48,816 nucleotides of DNA from Deltaproteobacteria bacterium. GTDB taxonomy: Bacteria > Desulfobacterota > Binatia > Binatales > Binataceae. Positions 1 through 8,087 of the stretch are shown one piece after another. The number at the start of each line of letters is the position of its first letter. Positions within the stretch are counted from its first letter, which is position 1. The notes under the pieces were generated by a model. The model worked only from the letters and a program-made list of their open reading frames with translations, was not told where the DNA came from and searched no databases. Location: assembly GCA_021801125.1 (NCBI GenBank), contig JAJYYI010000002.1, forward strand, positions 1-48,816, written 5' to 3'. Position numbers and translations under genes: made by a program.

Positions 1-288
1 GCGCACCTGAGCAATGCCGGCGTTTGCGATCATCACGTGCAACCCGCCGCATTCCTTGACCACCCGTTCGACCGCCTCGAAGACGTTCGCCCGTTCACTA
101 ACGTCACAGGCAACGGCCAGTGCGGCACGGCCGGGCGCCGAGCATTCCTTGGCCATCGACGCCGCCTTGGTAGCGTCGATATCAAGCACCGCCACGCGCG
201 CCCCCGCTTCGAACACACGTCTGGCTATCGCCGCGCCGATTCCCTGAGCTCCGCCGGTGATCGCAACTATTTTGCCCTCAAGCTTCAT
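1..288 (-). CDS. Short-chain dehydrogenase/reductase (SDR), N-terminal part
   Basis: The gene starts at 288 and runs off the left edge, so only the first 96 residues are visible. They form the NAD-binding half of a classical SDR: the glycine motif TGGAQGIG at residues 11-18, an acidic residue at the end of the second strand (D36, suggesting NAD rather than NADP), and the NAG motif at 89-91. The catalytic Ser-Tyr-Lys lies outside the window, so the substrate cannot be inferred. A purine-rich AAAGGGG ribosome site precedes the ATG. The family is certain and the specific reaction unknown. Confidence 0.9.
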   Translation of the reverse strand, partial: MKLEGKIVAITGGAQGIGAAIARRVFEAGARVAVLDIDATKAASMAKECSAPGRAALAVACDVSERANVFEAVERVVKECGGLHVMIANAGIAQVR

Positions 289-401
289 CGTGATTCCCCT
301 TTCGTCGCTGCCGCCCTCGAGCAACGCGGCGGTCATGATCGCGTCGCAGCCTCATCGCAGGACAGCCAAAGCATGCCGGCACCTGAACGCGTTAGCGATG
401 G

Positions 402-917
402 TTAGTGGTTGGATTCATTCTGCGCGGGTGCGCCGGCCCGTGTTACATCCTTCGTCTTGCCGGCGCTTCGCGCCTCTTCGAAAAGAGCGCGTTCCTGCGC
501 GCGCAGACTTTGCCATTTAGTCCACAGAGCGGACGCTTTGCCAAGCTGTTCGGTAGACATAACCTTGCGCGCCTGGAGGGCGAGCTTGATGCGCTCGTCA
601 AGGAGTTCTTCCTGAGCCTGCTTGAGCTTCGCGACCTCATTCGTCACGTTGACCGTTTTTTCCGGTGATAGCAACTTAGTGATCAACGCCTGACGGGCCT
701 CGCGTAGCCGGGCATCGAGTAAGTCCAGCCGGGCGCGATCTCCCATAACAATCGCGTGCACCTGCTTTCGCTGCTCCGGTTCGAGCACCGACAACAGCGG
801 CGCCATTCCCATGTGGCTATGTTCCGCTGGTTCACCGGGCCCCGCGTAGGCGGCGAACGAGGTGAGCCCTACCGCGACGCAAACCGCCGTGGCGACACCC
901 AAGTTAACACGCTTCAT
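402..917 (-). CDS. Spy/CpxP-like periplasmic protein (heavy-metal/envelope stress type)
   Basis: This is a 171-residue exported protein. It has a basic start, a hydrophobic stretch and an AYA-G signal peptidase site near residue 25, followed by a mostly helical, charged domain. The layout (His-rich GPGEPAEHSHMG start, long helices, an 'MSTEQLGKASALW' segment resembling the LTxxQ motif) matches the Spy/CpxP/ZraP group of periplasmic chaperones and metal sensors. AAGGAG lies 8 nt before the ATG at 917; the GTG one codon earlier is less well spaced. It lies downstream of and co-directional with the ECF sigma/anti-sigma pair, so it may be a target or part of that envelope-stress unit. The family is likely; the metal specificity is not visible. 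Confidence 0.75.
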   Translation of the reverse strand: MKRVNLGVATAVCVAVGLTSFAAYAGPGEPAEHSHMGMAPLLSVLEPEQRKQVHAIVMGDRARLDLLDARLREARQALITKLLSPEKTVNVTNEVAKLKQAQEELLDERIKLALQARKVMSTEQLGKASALWTKWQSLRAQERALFEEARSAGKTKDVTRAGAPAQNESNH

Positions 918-1055
918 CACGATCGCTCCTTGACAACTCTCCCTTTGAGACTGCTATTGCCTCCCGGCCGAAAAATACTACCTATCGCGGACGGCGGTCT
1001 CGGACGCCCGCATGCTCATCGCGACCGTTCGGGCTCGGACACTTCCGCTCAGACC

Positions 1056-1565
1056 CTAGCGATTCTCGGTAAGCCAGGTTCCCGAACAAGCCGGATTGAA
1101 CGAATGGTCTTGGCTTGAGCATGGGTCGTCCTGTTCAAAACTATCCCGCAAAAAGGTCACATAGGATGCCGAAAGCGGCTCTGCTTCGTCCGCGCGCGGC
1201 ACGTTCTCCCGCGCCGCCATGGTCCATGAAGTATTCGCCGCTGCCGAGCTGGCGGGCGCGCTTACCGAAGCCAATTCGGTATGGGAGGGTAGGAATCGTT
1301 CACCAAACCAGAATCCGGCGACAAAAACCGCGAGCGCGGTGGCAAACGCGGGCGCCACCGCCCGAATCCAAGGCATCATTCTGAGGCCAACGGAGACCGG
1401 AGGCGGCATCGCGGTGAGCGCGGTCTCGATAAGCTTCATTTGCTGCGTCAGGTTTCTGTAGCGATGGCCGCAGGCGGCGCAAGACTTAACGTGGGTCTGC
1501 TCCTCGGTAGCACTCTCTCCCATCAGCAGATTTATCAATGCTTCTTCAGTCAGGCATCCGGTCAC
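1056..1565 (-). CDS. Anti-sigma factor with zinc-finger domain, membrane-anchored
   Basis: This protein has 169 residues. The N-terminal ZAS-type motif HxxxCxxC (H25, C29, C32) is followed by one hydrophobic segment at about residues 68-88 and a C-terminal domain of about 80 residues that should lie in the periplasm. This is the usual build of an anti-sigma factor that holds its ECF sigma at the membrane until an envelope signal releases it. The GTG start overlaps the end of the upstream sigma gene by 20 nt, so the two are translationally coupled and almost surely partners. The periplasmic part has no domain I recognise, so the signal is unknown. Confidence 0.85.
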   Translation of the reverse strand: MTGCLTEEALINLLMGESATEEQTHVKSCAACGHRYRNLTQQMKLIETALTAMPPPVSVGLRMMPWIRAVAPAFATALAVFVAGFWFGERFLPSHTELASVSAPASSAAANTSWTMAARENVPRADEAEPLSASYVTFLRDSFEQDDPCSSQDHSFNPACSGTWLTENR

Positions 1566-2085
1566 GGCTAACCACCAACGATTTGCGTAGATTTTGGATC
1601 GCGCGCGAGAGATGTCGCTTGACGCTGCCCGCGGTCAGGCCCAGCGCGCGGCCCGTATCCTCGGTTGACCATCCTTCGAAATAGCGCAGCGCAAAAACCT
1701 CCTGCTGGCGGCGCGATAGCTTGCGGAAGCGTTGCCAGATCCGTGCGTATTGTTCGTGCTTGATGGCTTCCTGCTCGAGCATCGGGCGGTCATCAGCATA
1801 CTCGCTTTCGTCGAATTCTTCCGGCGACCTCGAGCGCCTCCGCCACCACCCCGAGCGCCTCCGGTCGCGACAGATGTTTACCGCCACGCGCGTTAGCCAA
1901 CGCGACCATGACTCCGGCGCTCCGTGCTCGCCCCAGTAGCCGAGCGCCCTGACGAAGACTTCCTGCGCAGCGTCCTCAGCGTCGTCAGGATGGAGCAACA
2001 GAAGTCGGCACAGGCGCAACACGCGGCCGTGGTGCTCACGGTACAGTTGGCCGTAATCCGGACGTTCGAGCGGCAACTGCTTCAA
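1546..2085 (-). CDS. ECF-type RNA polymerase sigma factor
   Basis: The protein has 179 residues. Region 2 lies at about residues 10-80, with the core-binding DDAEDAAQEVF segment and a basic stretch at its end. Region 4 lies at about 115-172, with the helix-turn-helix 'STEDTGRALGLTAGSVKRHL' that should read the -35 element. There is no sigma-3 domain, as usual for ECF factors. The start appears to be TTG at 2085 behind an AGAGGCG sequence; no in-frame ATG lies near the conserved N-terminus. It overlaps the anti-sigma gene downstream. I could not recognise a convincing autoregulatory GGAAC-type promoter upstream, so its regulon is open. Confidence 0.9.
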   Translation of the reverse strand: MKQLPLERPDYGQLYREHHGRVLRLCRLLLLHPDDAEDAAQEVFVRALGYWGEHGAPESWSRWLTRVAVNICRDRRRSGWWRRRSRSPEEFDESEYADDRPMLEQEAIKHEQYARIWQRFRKLSRRQQEVFALRYFEGWSTEDTGRALGLTAGSVKRHLSRAIQNLRKSLVVSRDRMPD

Positions 2086-2403
2086 GCTGCGCCTCTTGTT
2101 ACTTGTGACGACAGTATAACGGTTTTGGATGACGTGCTCATTTTTTCGCGCGGGGCCGCCCGCGGCCCTAAAAGTGCGGTGGCGATGCGCGACGTCCTTG
2201 CGGGCTGTGGCTTCATTTTAAGGCCCATCCCGATTGCGACCGCCGTCCTTCGCTTGTAGGTCGTGGTTGGGTCGTCCACTTTTGCGTGCGCAGATTATTT
2301 CATTACGGTTTATTTTCGCCCTAACGAGCGGGAACGTAGCAGGCCTACCTTGTGAATGTTAGTTTAGCCGTAGAGGCTGACAATGGGAGGTGACCGGATA
2401 GCC
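2086..2403. other. Divergent intergenic region between sigma factor and LLM oxidoreductase
   Basis: The 318 bp separates two divergent genes and must carry promoters for both. A TATACT-like -10 element on the minus strand (around 2113-2119) is visible, but no matching -35 element stands out. A 65-codon open frame on the minus strand (2082-2279) has no recognisable protein features. The ribosome site GGGAGGTGA for the plus-strand gene lies at its right end. Confidence 0.4.
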
Positions 2404-3243
2404 ATGAAGTTCGGCGTAGCTATTTTCCCAACTCATTACACTATCCGCCCGGCGCAGGTTGCGCGCGCAGCCGAGGAAAGAGGGTTCGAGTCGCTGTTCT
2501 TTCCCGAGCATACCCATATTCCAGTTTCGCGGCGTTCGCCCTATCCAGGCGGGGGTCAATTGCCGCGCGAATATATTCATACGCTGGATCTTTTTGTCGC
2601 GCTGACGAGTGCGGCGATGACGACCAAGAAGATCAGACTGGCGACCGGAATTTGCCTGCTGGTCGAGCGTGATCCAATAACCGTGGCCAAGGAGGTCGCG
2701 AGCCTAGACGTAATTTCCGAGGGCCGAGTGATCTTCGGCATCGGCGGTGGCTGGAACGCCGAGGAAATGGAAAATCACGGCACTTCGTATAAGGCGCGCT
2801 GGAAGGTGCTCCACGAGCGAGTAGAAGCAATCAAGGAAATTTGGACCAAAGACGAAGCTCAGTACCACGGTGAGTTCGTCAAGTTCGATCCGCTGTGGTC
2901 TTTTCCGAAGCCGATGCAGAAGCCGCATCCGCCGATCATTTTGGGCAACAACGGACCAGGCGCCGTAAAGCGAGTGGCGAAGTATTGCGACGGGTGGTTG
3001 CCGCACGCCGCCAGGATGGGAGATTTGGCCCGACGTCTGGAGGATCTGCGGCGCGAGGCTGAGCGCAACGGACGCGATCCGAAATCAATATCGGTGAGCG
3101 TATTCGCTGCGCCCGCTGATAAGGGCAAAGTAGAGGAATTCGCCAAACTCGGCGTAGAGCGTGTAGTGTTCTATTTGCCCTCCGAAAACACCGATACAGT
3201 TCTTTCAATATTGGATAAATACGCCGCGATCATACACGCCTGA
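2404..3243 (+). CDS. LLM class F420-dependent oxidoreductase
   Basis: This 279-residue protein belongs to the luciferase-like monooxygenase fold. It begins 'MKFGVAIFPTHY', has the FFPEHTHIP segment near residue 40, an 'IRLATGICLL' strand, and 'GRVIFGIGGGW', which is characteristic of the F420-binding branch. It should reduce or oxidise an organic substrate with F420. The F420 link is supported by cofC in the same window. An ATG 21 nt upstream (2383) is possible, but the strong GGGAGG ribosome site lies between the two and is correctly spaced only for 2404. The substrate cannot be told from sequence. The gene appears to be transcribed alone. Confidence 0.9.
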   Translation: MKFGVAIFPTHYTIRPAQVARAAEERGFESLFFPEHTHIPVSRRSPYPGGGQLPREYIHTLDLFVALTSAAMTTKKIRLATGICLLVERDPITVAKEVASLDVISEGRVIFGIGGGWNAEEMENHGTSYKARWKVLHERVEAIKEIWTKDEAQYHGEFVKFDPLWSFPKPMQKPHPPIILGNNGPGAVKRVAKYCDGWLPHAARMGDLARRLEDLRREAERNGRDPKSISVSVFAAPADKGKVEEFAKLGVERVVFYLPSENTDTVLSILDKYAAIIHA

Positions 3244-3386
3244 GAAAGTCCGTGCCTTCTCTGGAGCTGAAGGCCGCAGCGCTCGACTGAGTGCATCCGC
3301 GGCGACGCTGGCTAGCAATGCGTTAACGCGGCGTCGCGGCGTTCGGAAAACCGCAAAGGCGTAAATCTAGGAGGTTGCTGGATCCC

Positions 3387-4289
3387 ATGTTTGGCTTTAT
3401 TGGATTGGGGCAAATGGGTCTGCCGATCGCGCTCAATCTGCTTGAGTCGGGCCGAGGTCCGGTGCGCGTACACAATCGGACCGCTTCAAAGGCTGCAAAA
3501 CTGATCGAAAAAGGAGCGACCCTGGCCGCGAGCCCAGCCGAGGTGGCTGCGCCTGGCGGAATCGTTTTCACCATGTTGTCCGACGATCGGGCGGTGGAGG
3601 ATGTCGTTCTCGGAGAAGATGGGATTCTTCAGCGGTTGGGCCCCGAGGGTGTTCATGTGTCGATGAGCACGATCGGGCCAGCGACCGCGCGACGGTTAGC
3701 GGAACTGCACGAGCAGCGCGCATGCGCTTACCTTGCGGCTCCGGTATTTGGCCGGCCGGACGCGGCCGCGGCCCGCAAGCTCTGGATTTGCCTTTCCGGC
3801 GCGCCTGGCGCCAAAGCCCGGGTTGAGCCGATCCTCCGCCATCTGGGCCAGGGCGTGTTCGACTTCGGCGAGGATGCGGGCGCGGCTCATGTCGCGAAGC
3901 TGGCCGGAAATTTCCTGATCGGGGCGGCGATGGAGGCTATCGCCGAGGCGGTGGTGTTGGTGGAAAAAAGCGGCGTCGACCGCGTCAAAGTGATCGACAT
4001 GTTGGCGGATACGCTGTTCAATTGCCCGGTCTACCGGAACTACGGCAAGGCTATCGCGGCCGATCGGGCCGCGCCGGTCGGATTTAAGCTCGCCCTGGGA
4101 CGTAAAGACCTGGAGTTGGTTCTGCAAGCCGCAGGCGCGGTCCAGACGCCGATGCCTTTAGCGGACCTAGTGCGCGACCGATTGCTAGCCGGCCTGGCAA
4201 AAGGGCGCGCAGAGATGGACTGGTCGATGCTGTCGCTGGGCGCCGCGGAAGACGCAGGGCTCAAGCCGGCTGCCGCGCGCCGCGAATAG
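3387..4289 (+). CDS. NAD(P)-dependent beta-hydroxyacid dehydrogenase family protein
   Basis: This protein has 300 residues. The N-terminal Rossmann domain opens with GFIGLGQMG, and NRT at the end of the second strand suggests NADP. The helical C-terminal half carries the conserved lysine in 'AKLAGNFL', the catalytic residue of 3-hydroxyisobutyrate dehydrogenase relatives. The substrate loop reads 'AAPVFGRPDAA' rather than DAPVSGG, which points to the subgroup with glyoxylate reductase-like and imine reductase-like members rather than true 3-hydroxyisobutyrate dehydrogenase. AGGAGG at 3369-3374 precedes the chosen ATG; the TTG directly after it is too close to serve. It follows the LLM gene by 143 bp. 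Confidence 0.85.
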   Translation: MFGFIGLGQMGLPIALNLLESGRGPVRVHNRTASKAAKLIEKGATLAASPAEVAAPGGIVFTMLSDDRAVEDVVLGEDGILQRLGPEGVHVSMSTIGPATARRLAELHEQRACAYLAAPVFGRPDAAAARKLWICLSGAPGAKARVEPILRHLGQGVFDFGEDAGAAHVAKLAGNFLIGAAMEAIAEAVVLVEKSGVDRVKVIDMLADTLFNCPVYRNYGKAIAADRAAPVGFKLALGRKDLELVLQAAGAVQTPMPLADLVRDRLLAGLAKGRAEMDWSMLSLGAAEDAGLKPAAARRE

Positions 4290-4482
4290 AGATCGCGCGA
4301 GGCCGCGGAGCTTCGCGCCGGGCGCAAGCGTAGAAGATTGCTGCAAAGAGCGCCGCGCGATAGGCTGCGAATAGAGCGGACTACGCAGCCTCTCGGAAAT
4401 CGAAGCCCTATCGCGCCAAGCGGGAAAGCCGCTCGAATTGGCGGGCTGGCGTTGCGTGGTCCTGTTGTGAGCTATACAGACG

Positions 4483-4935
4483 ATGCTCAAGCATGGAGAC
4501 ATAGCACCTGATTTTAGCGTCCGGACCGACAAAGGCGACGTGCTGACGCTTTCCGCCCTCCGCGGCAAGAAAGTCTTGTTGTGGTTTTACCCGAAGGCCG
4601 ACACGCCTGGTTGAGCCTTGGAAGCTCGCGGGTTCCGCGACCAGATTAGTTATTTTGAGGACCTCGACGTGGCCGTGCTCGGGATAAGCTTCGACGAGGT
4701 CGAGGATAACGCCGCGTTCAGCGCAAAATTGGACCTTCCGTTTCCTCTGCTCTGCGACACGAATCGAACGGTCGGAATGCTGTATCAGGCGTGCGACGAA
4801 GTGAAGGCGCGCTACGCGAAACGCATCAGCTACCTAATCGACGAAGAGGGGAAAATCGAGCGGGTCTATCCGCAGGTTGATCCGCGTGACCATGCGGCGC
4901 AAGTGCTCGCTGACCTGACCGACGAGCAGCAGTAA
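4483..4935 (+). CDS. Peroxiredoxin (Bcp/AhpE-like) with in-frame UGA, probable selenoprotein
   Basis: Read through the TGA at 4612-4614, this frame gives one 150-residue peroxiredoxin. The N-terminal part (MLKHGDIAPDFSV, then WFYPKADTPG at 34-43) and the part after the TGA (EARGFRDQ, VLGISFDEVEDN, FPLLCDTNRTVG) join in the same frame with no gap. The TGA falls exactly where the family has its peroxidatic cysteine (TPGCT), so residue 44 is probably selenocysteine. It would reduce hydroperoxides. There is no cysteine 5 residues later; C88 and C99 remain as possible resolving residues. A SECIS-like hairpin follows at 4626-4640. No clear ribosome site precedes the ATG. The alternative is a TGC/TGT-to-TGA mutation or sequencing error, but the hairpin and intact downstream frame argue against it. 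Confidence 0.8.
4612..4641 (+). promoter_or_regulatory. UGA codon with SECIS-like stem-loop
   Basis: The TGA at 4612-4614 is followed by a perfect 6-bp stem (4626-4631 with 4635-4640, TCGCGG/CCGCGA) closed by a GTT triloop. The first loop base (4632) lies 17 nt after the UGA. Bacterial SECIS elements lie inside the coding region just after the UGA and carry a G at the start of the loop, with GU contacted by SelB in E. coli fdhF; both features are seen here. The stem also encodes conserved residues (ARGFRD), so chance pairing in GC-rich codons cannot be excluded. Confidence 0.65.
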
Positions 4936-5027
4936 GCCCGCTCGGATTTTCGCTCGACCGTCGCAATGGATGAGAGCGGCTGGTTTTTCCGCGCCTGCAC
5001 TTTGAAGACGGAGAACAGGAAGACCGA

Positions 5028-5825
5028 ATGGCGGGTATAGCGCTGACAATCGCCGGCTCCGACTCGAGTGGTGGAGCAGGAATTCAGGCGGACCTGAAGA
5101 CCTTCTGCGCGTTCGGCGTGTACGGGGCAAGCGTAATTACCGCGTTGACCGCGCAGAACACTCAAGGCGTCAGTGGGATAGTCGAACTGCCTCCGGAATT
5201 CGTTGGCGCTCAGTACGACGCTGTCGTCAGCGATCTCGACGTCGGTGCGGCTAAAACGGGCATGCTCGCGGAATCGGCTATCATTGACGTAGTGGCGCAG
5301 AGATTGCGCGCGCACCCGCTGCCGTGGGTGATCGTTGATCCGGTGATGGTGGCCACAAGCGGTGACGTTCTGTTACATCGAGCGGCCGTCGATTCGATGC
5401 GCGCCACCATACTGCCGCTGGCATCGCTGGTGACGCCTAACATGCGAGAAGCGGAAGTTTTGACCGGCAACTCGGTCCGCAATCCCGCGCAGATGCGCGA
5501 GGCGGCGCAAGCGCTGGTCGCGATGGGCGCTCACGCGGCGCTCGTCAAAGGAGGCCATCTCGAAGGCGACGAAGCGCTGGACATTTTTTACGACGGTCGC
5601 GCGGTACGGGAGTTTCGCGCGCCGCGTGTATCCCGCGCCGCAATCCACGGGGCTGGCTGTACGCTTTCGGCCGCGATCGCTGCATGCCTGGCGCGAGGCG
5701 ACGAACTGTTCGAAGCGATCGGCGCGGCCAAGCGATTCGTCACTCGCGCGATAGAAAGCGCGCCGCCTCTCGGACATGGCGCAACACCGTTGAACCATCT
5801 GCTGCGTGAAACGCCGTCCAACTGA
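5028..5825 (+). CDS. thiD: Bifunctional hydroxymethylpyrimidine kinase/phosphomethylpyrimidine kinase
   Basis: This 265-residue ribokinase-fold enzyme phosphorylates HMP and then HMP-P to give the pyrimidine half of thiamine. The substrate motif GSDSSGGAG lies at residues 10-18. 'DPVMVATSG' lies in the middle, and the anion-hole motif 'GAGCTLSAAIA' near residue 208 includes C211. The length is normal for the family. It lies 6 nt ahead of tenA, so the two form a salvage operon. The upstream spacer of about 90 bp shows none of the conserved TPP-riboswitch boxes. The start is the ATG at 5028, after a GAAGACC-rich leader. Confidence 0.95.
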   Translation: MAGIALTIAGSDSSGGAGIQADLKTFCAFGVYGASVITALTAQNTQGVSGIVELPPEFVGAQYDAVVSDLDVGAAKTGMLAESAIIDVVAQRLRAHPLPWVIVDPVMVATSGDVLLHRAAVDSMRATILPLASLVTPNMREAEVLTGNSVRNPAQMREAAQALVAMGAHAALVKGGHLEGDEALDIFYDGRAVREFRAPRVSRAAIHGAGCTLSAAIAACLARGDELFEAIGAAKRFVTRAIESAPPLGHGATPLNHLLRETPSN

Positions 5826-5831
5826 CGCAAA

Positions 5832-6524
5832 ATGAGTGGCAATGAAGCGAGCGCCGAAGGCTTTTCGGCCCAATTGCGCACGCTGGCAGAGCCGATCTGG
5901 CAGCGTGAACTGGAACATCCGTTCGTTCGGGGTCTGGGTGACGGCACACTTGCGGTGGAGTCGTTTGCCTACTACCTCCAGCAAGATTATGTCTTTCTAA
6001 TCGAATACTGTCGCGTTTTCGCACTAGCCAGCGCGAAGGCCGCCGACCTCGGTACGATGCAAAGCTTCGCCAAGCTTCTGGGCGGCACGTTGGAAGTTGA
6101 GATGGCGCTTCATCGCGACTATTGCTCGCGTTTCGGCCTTACGCCGGAGATGCTGGAGCGGACTATCCCGTCGGCGATTACGCTGGGATATACGAACCAT
6201 CTATTAGCGGTGGCGTATGGCGGCTCGCTTGCCGATATAGTGGCAGCAATTCTTCCGTGTCAATGGGGTTACGCGGAGATCGGCTCCGTGTTGGCGCGTC
6301 AAGCAAACAGGGGCGCCGAGACGCGCTATCGCGAGTGGATCAAGATGTATTCCTCGCCGGAATTTATCGCCGGTGCCCAGGCTCTGCGCGGTCTACTCGA
6401 CCGGATGACACGTGGATGGCCGCCGAGCGCAACCGAGCCGCTCAAGCGTCACTTTCTTACCAGCAGCAGGTTTGAATACTTGTTCTGGGATATGGCGTAC
6501 ACTCGGGAATCATGGCCGTTGTAA
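5832..6524 (+). CDS. tenA: TenA family aminopyrimidine aminohydrolase/thiaminase II
   Basis: This 230-residue all-helical enzyme hydrolyses aminopyrimidines from degraded thiamine to HMP, which ThiD then phosphorylates. Active-site positions of the family are present: D52 in QQDYVFL, C143 in LPCQWGY (the nucleophile), and E215 in FEYLFWDMAY. It follows thiD by 6 nt, which makes a pyrimidine-salvage role likely. A terminator-like hairpin follows at 6553-6585. No thiE, thiC or thiM is nearby, so the rest of thiamine synthesis is elsewhere or absent. Confidence 0.93.
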   Translation: MSGNEASAEGFSAQLRTLAEPIWQRELEHPFVRGLGDGTLAVESFAYYLQQDYVFLIEYCRVFALASAKAADLGTMQSFAKLLGGTLEVEMALHRDYCSRFGLTPEMLERTIPSAITLGYTNHLLAVAYGGSLADIVAAILPCQWGYAEIGSVLARQANRGAETRYREWIKMYSSPEFIAGAQALRGLLDRMTRGWPPSATEPLKRHFLTSSRFEYLFWDMAYTRESWPL

Positions 6525-6552
6525 TAGGCGTCCCGAGAAACCCGCTGACCGA

Positions 6553-6585
6553 GCCATATTAGGCGTAGAGCAATATGGCGCTTTT
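6553..6585 (+). terminator. Rho-independent terminator candidate after tenA
   Basis: A perfect 8-bp stem GCCATATT/AATATGGC (6553-6560 with 6572-6579) with an 11-nt loop is followed by GCTTTTCCC. The stem is AT-rich and the T run is only 4, so termination may be partial. It fits the end of the thiD-tenA unit. Confidence 0.5.
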
Positions 6586-6703
6586 CCCTAGGACCAGGCA
6601 AAGTCGGGGCGTCTTAGCACAACGATCCGCGTAGAATATCTTAGCGAGGTGATCGTATCAGCGACGATCGCGTCGAAAGCTTTAGCAAGGAGCCTAACGA
6701 ACG

Positions 6704-7243
6704 ATGGAACGGGTTGAACTCAGCCGAGGATGCGAGGCGATTCAAATTCCCGCTGGACATGTTGTCACACTTCCCGAGGGTCTGGAGGTCTTTATCACCC
6801 AAGCGTTGGGCGGGTCGTTCACCGTAGAAGCGCCGGCGTACGGCGGTCTCTTCAGGATCGCCGGCAAGGATGCCGACGCGCTTGGCAAGGAGCCGCCGGC
6901 AGCACCGGAGACTTTGAGCGCGGAGAACCAGGAGCTCGACCAACTCGTGTGGGAGACCTTGAAGACCTGCTACGACCCCGAGATTCCGGTCAACATCGTG
7001 GACCTTGGCCTAATCTACGATATGAGAATCGCGCCGCAGCCAGACGGAAATAACTGGATCGAAGTGAAGATGACTCTCACTGCGCAGGGCTGCGGGATGG
7101 GGTTTTCGTTGGCTGCCGAAGCGCGCCAAAAGTTGCTTGATCTGCCCGGCGTGAGCAACGCTAACGTTGAGCTCGTTTGGGATCCGCCCTGGAATCCGCA
7201 AATGATCTCGCCCGAGGGCAGGCAGCGCCTCGGACTGGATTAG
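6704..7243 (+). CDS. sufT: Putative Fe-S cluster assembly protein SufT (MIP18/DUF59 family)
   Basis: This 179-residue protein has two parts. Residues 1-65 form the SufT-specific N-terminal segment (LSRGCEAIQIPAG). Residues 80-179 form the MIP18-like domain with 'DPEIPVNIVDLGLIY' and 'TLTAQGCGMG', whose cysteine is the conserved one of the family. SufT-type proteins help mature Fe-S proteins, notably lipoyl synthase and aconitase, so this gene links functionally to lipA in the window. AAGGAG lies 11 nt before the ATG. No sufBCDSU genes are adjacent, so it stands alone here. Confidence 0.88.
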   Translation: MERVELSRGCEAIQIPAGHVVTLPEGLEVFITQALGGSFTVEAPAYGGLFRIAGKDADALGKEPPAAPETLSAENQELDQLVWETLKTCYDPEIPVNIVDLGLIYDMRIAPQPDGNNWIEVKMTLTAQGCGMGFSLAAEARQKLLDLPGVSNANVELVWDPPWNPQMISPEGRQRLGLD

Positions 7244-7478
7244 CACGCGACGAATTGCGGCGAGCCGCGGCGGAGGTGGCCTCAGCGAGTCGACTTAAGG
7301 TGCGCCACCGGCACCGTTCGCCTCTCCGAGCGATCCTCCCAGCGCAACTCGATCTCGGGGACGAGCGGCGAGCGCAGCGCTCTGACGCTTGAAACGGCGG
7401 CCGGCCCGCCTGGCGCGCCCTTTCGGACGCCTTTGTCGTCACATCGGCTCACGATATACGGCAAGCTCTTGCTCGATC

Positions 7479-8021
7479 CTATGACGGGCCGGCTTTGGCA
7501 CTCTTGCTCTTCATAGTTTCGAAGACTCGCGTGAACTCATTGAGCGCCTGAAGATCGAAAAGGACGATCCGAACCTGCTCCGGCTTAAGGTTGACCTGCA
7601 AGTGGTCCCGTATTTCGGCAAGCATCACTTCGGCGCATCGCCCGAGCGGAAAGCCGGCGATACCCGTGCCGATTGCCGGAAAGGCGATCGAATTGAGCCC
7701 GCGCTGAGCGGCAATCCTGAGCGTGTTTCTGGTGGAATTGCGCAGACCGTCTTCATCCGTGCGCCCGCCAAGGCGCATGCTCGCCGCATGGATCACAAAA
7801 CGCGCTTTGAGGCGCCCCGCCGTCGTAATTGCCGCTTCGCCGACTTCGATCGGTCCGATACGGTCGCATTCTTGCTGTATCTGCGGGCCGCCTTTGGCGC
7901 GGATCGCCCCCGCCACGCCGGCGCCGAGCAGCAGATCGTTGTTCGCGGCGTTAACGATTGCGTCGGTGGGCGCTTCGCTGATATCCCCTTGCTCGAGAGT
8001 GACGCGCGCATGCCATTCCAT
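7479..8021 (-). CDS. Macro domain protein (ADP-ribose / O-acetyl-ADP-ribose hydrolase-like)
   Basis: This is a 180-residue stand-alone macrodomain. It has the ADP-ribose-binding strand 'DAIVNAANNDLLLGAGVAGAI', with the Asn and Asp seen in MacroD-type hydrolases, and the loop 'FPAIGTGIAGFPLG', which binds the diphosphate. It probably removes ADP-ribose from proteins or deacetylates O-acetyl-ADP-ribose. A longer start at 8033 would place its ATG directly on the AAGGAG, so I chose the ATG at 8021. It is divergent from the ABC transporter genes with about 66 bp between them. No ADP-ribosyltransferase or toxin partner is visible beside it. Confidence 0.9.
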   Translation of the reverse strand: MEWHARVTLEQGDISEAPTDAIVNAANNDLLLGAGVAGAIRAKGGPQIQQECDRIGPIEVGEAAITTAGRLKARFVIHAASMRLGGRTDEDGLRNSTRNTLRIAAQRGLNSIAFPAIGTGIAGFPLGRCAEVMLAEIRDHLQVNLKPEQVRIVLFDLQALNEFTRVFETMKSKSAKAGPS

Positions 8022-8087
8022 ATTCGGTAGCATCTCCTTTTCGCACGCTTGAATCGAGCGGTTTTTGTTATTATCGCATGGGGCTGG

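Noticed and set aside
2082-2279. A 65-codon frame just upstream of the ECF sigma gene
   Set aside because: It has no family features or ribosome site, and its overlap with the sigma gene start is only 4 nt. The region more likely holds the promoter.
3302-3337. A hairpin GCGACGC/GCGTCGC with an inner GCGTTAACGC palindrome after the LLM gene
   Set aside because: The stem is short, the loop is large and no T run follows, so a terminator call is not supported.
4618-4935. A separate 105-codon gene starting with TTG after the TGA
   Set aside because: It would lack the N-terminal third of a peroxiredoxin, and the missing part is present in the same frame just upstream. Read-through at the UGA is a better explanation.
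4936-5027. A TPP riboswitch ahead of thiD-tenA
   Set aside because: The spacer is short and lacks the conserved CTGAGA and downstream boxes of the TPP aptamer.
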